A DNA stretch of 64,000 nt from Echiichthys vipera (Eukaryota; Chordata; Actinopteri; Perciformes; Trachinidae): contig OY829645.1 of NCBI GenBank assembly GCA_963691815.1, positions 7,256,401 through 7,320,400 on the forward strand, read 5' to 3'. The position numbers and the translations under genes were made by a program. The notes under the pieces are model-generated. The model searched no databases, was not told the DNA's origin, and was given only the letters and a program-made list of their open reading frames with translations. Below are positions 59,206 through 64,000 of the stretch, piece after piece. The first letter of the stretch is position 1, and every line of letters begins with the position of its first letter.

Positions 59206-60263
59206 AGCCTTGTAAAAAAAACTGTTCATCATCCCAGTTGGGCGCATAAACCGAAACTATTACCGCTAGTGTGTTCTGAAGTGTGCCCGAAACTATGACA
59301 TTGCGGACATCAGTATCTAGGATTACATTACCTTTTATGAACGATGATGGCTGCCCCTCTAACTCTATCTGTAAATTTGAAATGGAATAGGTTGCTCATC
59401 CACGCCCTCTTAATACGTGAGGTGTCGGCTATTTTGAGATGTTTCCTGCAGAAACATCACATCCCCCTTAAGGTGCTGTAACTGTGTCAGGACCTTGGCA
59501 ATTTTGATTGCGTTGTTCTTTCCCTTAGTATTCCATGAAATCAGATGCACTCCAGTACCTGTCTTTACAGCATTAGCCATAGAGACAATGATAATAAGTT
59601 AGAATGACACAGCATGACCCAAAGTATTCTGTAGTAAAGTGAAGGAAGAGAGTGGGGAGGAAGGGTAACACAGAACAAGCAAACAAAACAGTACGAAAAA
59701 GGGAAGGGGGCGTGGGGGGCAGACACACATAAAACCGAGCAAAACAACATACTCCCATAGATAAAAACCTTCCTGAGCTCTCCAGCTGGCATCTAACAGT
59801 TAAGCGAAGTTTACAGTCTCCTGCCTTAACTAACAGTGTATGACCCCTTGAGTATAATAGTAAAGAAAAAAGAAAAAATACTAATAATAAATCCAGACCA
59901 GACCATAAATTAAATTAGCCAGCAGAGGGCGCCAATATGCCTTAGGGCAGGCAGGCCATGAGGGTATTTTTCTACATCAAATAGTTAAATAGAATGCCTG
60001 CCTATATGAAACCTCACCGTCCACCCTGGGTTAGAATGCACATGCCTGATGTACATCAGTCTATGATAAGTGTCAGGCTTCAGTAAAGCCCCTTTGACTA
60101 AACAATACTTCAGATAATGGGTGATAAACATCCAAAACAAAATAAAATCTGTGAAGAAAATATATAATAATGAACTGAAATCCACTGTGAATGAGCTTCC
60201 AGTACTTGGTACGAAGGCAGATTAAAGATAATCTGAATTCACATAATAGTGTGAGCAGACAAT

Positions 60264-60900
60264 TCAATTCAATTCAATTTTATTTATAGTGCCAAATCAT
60301 AACAAAAGTTATCTCATGACACTTTACAAACTAGGTAAAGACCACACTCTATAACTTATTTATGATTTACATAGACCCAACAATTCCCCCGTAGAGTACG
60401 GTGGCAACGAAAACCTTCCCTATTACAGGCAGGAACGTCAGACAGACCCAGCTCTGTGGAGGACGGCCATCTGTCTTGACCAGTTGGGGAGGAAGAAAAG
60501 GAGAGAGAAAGAGAGAAAAGACGGACAGATGGACAGAGAGAGACAAAAACAGACACAAAGACATAGACAGACACACTTCCAGTAACTATAATGATATATA
60601 TAGTAATGTGTATATGACTTATATGTTATGGCAGTTAATACAGCAGAATAATAGAAACAAGCACAGCTAAGGTTATGAATTATAATAGTAGCAGCAAGCG
60701 TCATGCAGGACCACGGCAGCAGGCACCACCACGATCAGCAGAGACCTGCGAGACCACAAAGCACAAACAACTCCGGGGAAGAAGTTGAATTAGTAACATG
60801 CATTAGACAGAGAAAGAAAGAACATGCATTAGACAGAGACAGAAAGAAACAAATATCAGAAAACACATGTCCACAGTGTGTTAAAATGTCCATTTAGTGA
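60264..60900 (-). mobile_element. L2 3'-end repeat with short-repeat tail
   Basis: The plus strand begins with CAATTCAATTCAATTCAATT (60264), followed by the same L2 3' UTR blocks as at 755-1078 and 32870-33043. It then continues through a GACAGACACACTTCCAGT segment, also shared with 755-1078, and a region containing CATGCAGGACCACGGCAGCA. A tandem AACATGCATTAGACAGAG duplication lies at about 60797-60840. No frame is present. It may be a 5'-truncated L2 or a SINE-like derivative that shares the L2 tail. Confidence 0.7.
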
Positions 60901-61353
60901 TTTCTGTCCAAAACTCTTTAATAGGCAGAATATCAACAGCCCGTCAGGACTTTATTTTTAATCCGCAGCGTTAATAGTTAAACTCCGGTCAGTCCAGGGC
61001 TGGTTAAAGCATAGCTATACAGTCAGCAACACACAAACTCACGGTTATCCAGATATCATGACAGGCACGGGCCTCGCATATGATTTTCTCTTTCACCTGA
61101 GGCCGCATGTACTAAGACATGGCGTACGCTAGAATCCAGAAACTGTCGTACGCACAAAAGAAATCAGATGTATCAAAGTGTGCGTACGAATGGATCCAAG
61201 CACTCTTCCTTTGTACATCCCAATCAACCTGGAATTGAGCGCACATGTAGAAGTGCTAAACTCCTCCCTGTCCACGCCTCCATTTAAATATGCAAACCAA
61301 TTTAAATAGGGCCTGCACCAGGGATTCCCTCTCTGCACCATCAGTTTTAAACG

Positions 61354-62060
61354 ATGAGTAAAGGTAAGAAGCGTAACTTCAACGAGGCTGAGCTCGAAAT
61401 TTTATTAAATGAAGTGGAGACCCGAAGAGCTGTTTCATTTGGTAGCCTCTCTTTAGGGATAAACACAAAGAAAAATAAATTTTAGTGGGACTGTGTTTGA
61501 GGCAGTGAACACTGTGGGGTCGGAGCAGCACACACCCACTGAAATTTTTAAAAAAAAAGGTCCGACGTGAGGGTGGAGGTGAAGCTGAGGATTCCGGCCC
61601 ACCGCCGAAGTATCACCGCAACGGGCGGGGGGACAGGAGGGGAGGAACTGTCCCCTTTTCGATCAGAGAGTGGCGGCTATTGTGGGGGACACAGCTCTAA
61701 GTGGAGTTGTGGGGCCCCATGAAGGCGACACAGATCATCCTCAAGGTAAATGTGTTAAACTCAGAAATGTCATTATACTTGTTGTACAATAGGCTGCTCA
61801 CATTACACATGCTCGGGCGTTAAGTTGCCAGGATACAAACACATTGACTCATGTTTAATTACTTCATTTTTTTAAATTATTATTTCTCAATAGACGATGA
61901 ACCAGGAGAGGGCTCCTCCCTCTGCGTCTAGATCAAATTGTCAATGCACTGGGAGATATTTGTCACGCAATAAATGCACTTAAAAAAGTTAATTGTGTCC
62001 TTGCCTCTTTACATCGTCGAAATCAGATTCTGCAGGGCCGTATCGCTTCGCGGGGTAGGT
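61354..62060 (+). pseudogene. Harbinger Myb/SANT-like DNA-binding protein, two exons
   Basis: The ATG at 61354 opens MSKGKKRNFNEAELEILLNE, the start of a Myb/SANT-like domain that in Harbinger systems helps bring the transposase to the nucleus and the ends. The domain continues through FGSLSLGINTKKNKF, a TAG replacing the expected Glu before WDCV, then EAVNTVGSEQHTPTEI and, after shifts, SDVRVEVK-RIPAHRRSITATGGG. A donor GT at 61746-61747 (AAG/GTAAAT) and an acceptor AG at 61892-61893 join in phase to give HPQDDEPGEGSS. Exon 2 then, with one shift, reads DQIVNALGDICHAINALKKV and NQILQGRIASRG. At least four lesions make it non-functional. Confidence 0.75.
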
Positions 62061-62605
62061 TGAGGTTCACGGGTCCGGCATCCGGTTCCTCTGGTGGGGG
62101 GATGTGCTCTGGCAGTGGTATGCCATGGTGGTGTGCCAAGTTGTGCAGGACACCACAGGCCAGGACGATGCAGCACACCTTCTCAGATGTGTACAGCAGC
62201 ACCCCGGTTTGTGGGAAAACAAACAGGACAAAACAACTTCATTACAAGGATTGATAAAAATGATCACACTTATATTAATGACTGCAGAGGTGCGCCGTGG
62301 CTACTGCAGTGTGACATTTCCAACTTTACGCACGCGTTTATTGAGATGAAAACTGAACACAAGGAGACAAAAAAGGCTTACTAGATAGCTCTGCCACTCT
62401 ATTTTCACCAGGGAAAAAACAAATACACATATTTGAAAGCACATGCCCAAACGGGCATTGTGCTGGTTTAAATTCGGAGCGCAATTAAACGGATAAATTA
62501 TTTACTCACCGAGAAGCCACCCATCGCGCACCGTGCCAGCCTCCGACCTGTTACCAACCATGCTATTGGTTAGAATCAGGCCACCTTGCCACGATGTTGG
62601 TGAGC
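62023..62605 (-). pseudogene. HARBI1-like transposase, C-terminal remnants
   Basis: Two minus-strand pieces of a DDE_Tnp_4-type nuclease are readable. The first (about 62605-62510) has NIVARWPDSN, then after a shift ILTNSMVGNRSEAGTVRDGW and LL, corresponding to the conserved ARWPGS-HDS region, followed by a GTGAGT donor site. The second (about 62220-62023) has GVLLYTSEKVCCIVLACGVL and HNLAHHHGIPLPE, the usual C-terminal helix region, and ends at a TGA (62023-62025). The catalytic N-terminal half is absent. Its 3' end overlaps the exon 2 frame of the Myb-like gene on the opposite strand by about 40 bp. Confidence 0.75.
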
Positions 62606-62955
62606 TGCATTTGCAACAAGGCCAAGGCTGCCATTGTTAATGCCATTTTTTCATCACTTTGCGCATGCTTTTATATCCATCGGTATGATTGCAAACACAT
62701 GTGTGTTAATTTTCCATTAATGTGTCTCTGATGTGCACATTACACTGAGGATGAATTGTTTTCACATAATTAACAGTGTCCCTGCATCACCTCTAAGTGT
62801 CGGCAAAGAAAAAATAGCTGTAGAAACGTGCGTACGCCAGCCATGAAGCTTGCATGGCGCACCGCACATTTCCAGGGTCATTTCACTTTTGATACATCTG
62901 AACGTTGGCGTTGAAAATGGCATACGCCACGTTTTTGTGCGTATGCAACATTGAT

Positions 62956-63739
62956 GTGGTCCAGCTTTGCTTCGAGCATTAAAATGGAGGCTTTGAGATC
63001 AACGAAGAGGGCTTTGAACTCGGCAGAGAGGGCTGTACGGTGCTATTACAGTCTGTCTGGTCGCATGTGTGGGCATATTTTGGTGGGGTATCCATCTAAC
63101 GAGACAATATTACTATTTGTGGTGACTTTCAGGGTCATGAAACATGAAATTATCCAATGTTGTGGGAGCAAGACTCGACCCGTGTTTACTCCATTTCAGC
63201 CAAACCGGAAGTCCTCCAAAGAGATCTGATTTCTGATAGGAGCTTTTTTTTTTTTTTTTAAGTATTTGCTTTTATAACATAAATGTTTATTGTTTGTATC
63301 TTTCTTTTACCATAGCTGACAGTTTATTTAGAACCGTAATTTCACTTTCACGGCGCTGTGTCAGACTGTGTTGGATTGCACAACAACAAATGGGCAAATT
63401 TTCAAATAAAATGATGTTGATGATTAAACAGTAAGCGGGGGAGGGGGTTATTTCCGCCCAATAAGGAGATAGATTAAAAGCACACGCTATTTTCACATTT
63501 TTAGGAACAGTATTTATTAATAGGCTTATATTTATATCAAAATAGGCTATTTATCATGGTTTATTGGGAGAAACCAAGCATATGTATGTAAAATCAGACG
63601 TTCAGCACCCCCAGAGCGAGAATGGAATAATCCATTTTAACCATTTTGCATATTTTGCGATGATTCGACTATGAGAATCAGTCGAATCAGGCTCCTCGGA
63701 GCGAATAGTTGATTAGTCGACTATTTCGGGTCACCCCTA
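62956..63739. other. Right-hand internal part of the hAT element
   Basis: No transposase motifs were read here. The 92-codon frame at 62951-63229 contains a Lys/Arg-rich end but no recognised domain. The last 150 bp hold the hAT terminal region with repeated GATTCGACT/AGTCGAATC motifs. Confidence 0.5.
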
Positions 63740-63747
63740 CAGCTAAC

Positions 63748-64000
63748 GTCTGTGTATTACAACCTCAATTAAGAATGAATCAGAATACTTTTGACAAGTT
63801 AAAGCTAACTCCTGCTGCATCCATATTGTTGCCAATTTTAACATTTGTCATTGTAGTAAGTTAATAATTACAAGGAAAATAATAACGGACATGTTATGAA
63901 ACAGCACCCATGTTTTTAAGCCATGTATCAACAATTGGGTATTTGCATTTGAGGTTCACCTCATCATACAATTAGCTTCTACTTCACTAGTATATTAATG
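63748..64000. other. Flanking intergenic DNA
   Basis: Sequence beyond the right target duplication of the hAT element; nothing recognised. Confidence 0.4.

Larger units (their letters stand above)
55250..59580 (-). pseudogene. L1 ORF2: endonuclease, reverse transcriptase, zinc knuckle (broken)
   Basis: From the ATG at 59578-59580 the frame reads VHLISWNTKGKNNAIKIAKV and DVMFLQETSQ (catalytic Glu of the QET motif), ending with VIVSVYAPNWDDE near 59215. After an insertion, WKGLKATIRGQVISYISQMR (about 58600-58540) is the connecting region. RT fingers follow at 57354-57572 (KSPGPDGFTVEFFKAY, LLLKKDRDPSSCGS), then GIILGRHSFFNTRRLLNIIF, VALDAVQAFDQVRW (first Asp) and KLSLYVDDLLLF. The catalytic box is YVDD where fish L1 elements usually have YADD. 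FMYLGVFIT is the thumb. Near 55560-55640 lies CNRCKQSPANSAHMFWTC, the C-terminal Cys/His motif. Frameshifts separate nearly every block. Confidence 0.8.
55030..59830 (-). mobile_element. Fish L1-clade LINE, decayed and interrupted
   Basis: This is a minus-strand L1 with ORF2 starting at 59580 (endonuclease), RT motifs between about 57600 and 56600, and a C-terminal zinc-knuckle region near 55560-55640. ORF1 was not recognised. It is broken by at least one other LINE fragment (58630-59205) and probably by a DNA-transposon fragment (57640-58290), besides many point lesions. Ends are approximate: a T-rich stretch on the plus strand at 54888-54915 may be the poly(A) tail. Confidence 0.75.
61099..62955. 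mobile_element. PIF/Harbinger DNA transposon remnant
   Basis: Ends are rich in the CGTACGC motif typical of fish Harbinger elements. On the left are GAGGCCGCATGTACTAAG, GGCGTACGC and TCGTACGCACAAAAG; on the right, reverse complemented, TTGCATACGCACAAAAACG and GGCGTATGCC. Both arms also share CAGATGTATCAAA. Inside are two convergent genes: a Myb/SANT-like DNA-binding protein (plus) and a HARBI1-like transposase (minus). This two-gene organisation is characteristic of Harbinger. At 1.86 kb it has lost the N-terminal part of the transposase, and both genes are decayed. Confidence 0.8.
54688..63739. mobile_element. hAT-type DNA transposon containing nested insertions
   Basis: The left end is TAGGGGGTGTCCCCGACTAA; the right end, reverse complemented, is TAGGGGTGACCCGAAATAGT. 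Both carry GTCGACTAATC and TCATAGT(T/C)GAATC blocks further in. A perfect 8-bp duplication, CAGCTAAC, flanks the outer ends (54680-54687 and 63740-63747). TA/CAGGG termini and 8-bp duplications are the hAT signature. No hAT transposase was found, so the original element was probably a non-autonomous copy of perhaps 1 kb. It is now about 9 kb because L1, an L2-tail repeat and a Harbinger element lie inside it. Confidence 0.8.

Noticed and set aside
1..64000. CRISPR array or bacterial-type operon
   Set aside because: No regular direct repeats with unique spacers, and the element repertoire is plainly vertebrate.

Overview
The window looks like a gene-poor, transposon-dense stretch of a teleost fish genome. 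The evidence is the repertoire: several CR1/L2/Rex1-like non-LTR retrotransposons, an L2/Maui-type LINE, a fish-type L1, a Tx1-clade LINE, an I/Nimb-like LINE, PIF/Harbinger and hAT DNA transposons, solo LTRs, and many (GT)n, (GA)n and (ATT)n microsatellites. I found no host protein-coding gene, rRNA, tRNA or CRISPR array. Every long or recognisable reading frame belongs to a mobile element, and nearly all of these are broken by stops, frameshifts or internal deletions.

Layout. 1-2159: a 5'-truncated L2 tail, a C-rich minisatellite and AT-rich DNA. 2160-12783: a nested cluster of jockey-superfamily LINEs. LINE A (plus) is split by a 1.3-kb LTR-like element with a 4-bp target duplication. LINE B (minus) and LINE C (minus) lie within or next to fragments of one older L2 copy. 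12784-18461: mostly unannotated DNA with two MITE-like inverted-repeat elements. 18462-26962: two LINEs sitting in one (GA)n microsatellite, first an I/Nimb-like copy (plus) and then a Tx1-clade copy (minus). Each of these carries its own roughly 300-bp LINE-tail insertion. 30496-34066: three LINE remnants in a row (D, E, F). 34067-54679: mostly unannotated DNA containing a long imperfect inverted repeat, an almost identical 1.68-kb tandem duplication, a hairpin-bearing minisatellite and a clean solo LTR. 54688-63739: a hAT-type element with a perfect 8-bp target duplication, swollen to about 9 kb by insertions (L1, an L2-tail repeat, a Harbinger element with a Myb/SANT gene and a HARBI1-like transposase).

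These genes do not form a host pathway. They are layers of parasitic DNA, and several insertions can be ordered in time because removing the younger one restores the reading frame of the older one. The best-supported points, all read directly from the sequence, are the two LINEs embedded in the (GA)n tract, the hAT container with its 8-bp duplication, the three frame-restoring insertions, the two LTRs with target duplications, and the 1.68-kb duplication. I did not find a convincing new functional system. The findings are mainly about target-site choice, nesting and recent rearrangement. Clade names come from remembered motif patterns and have not been checked by any search.
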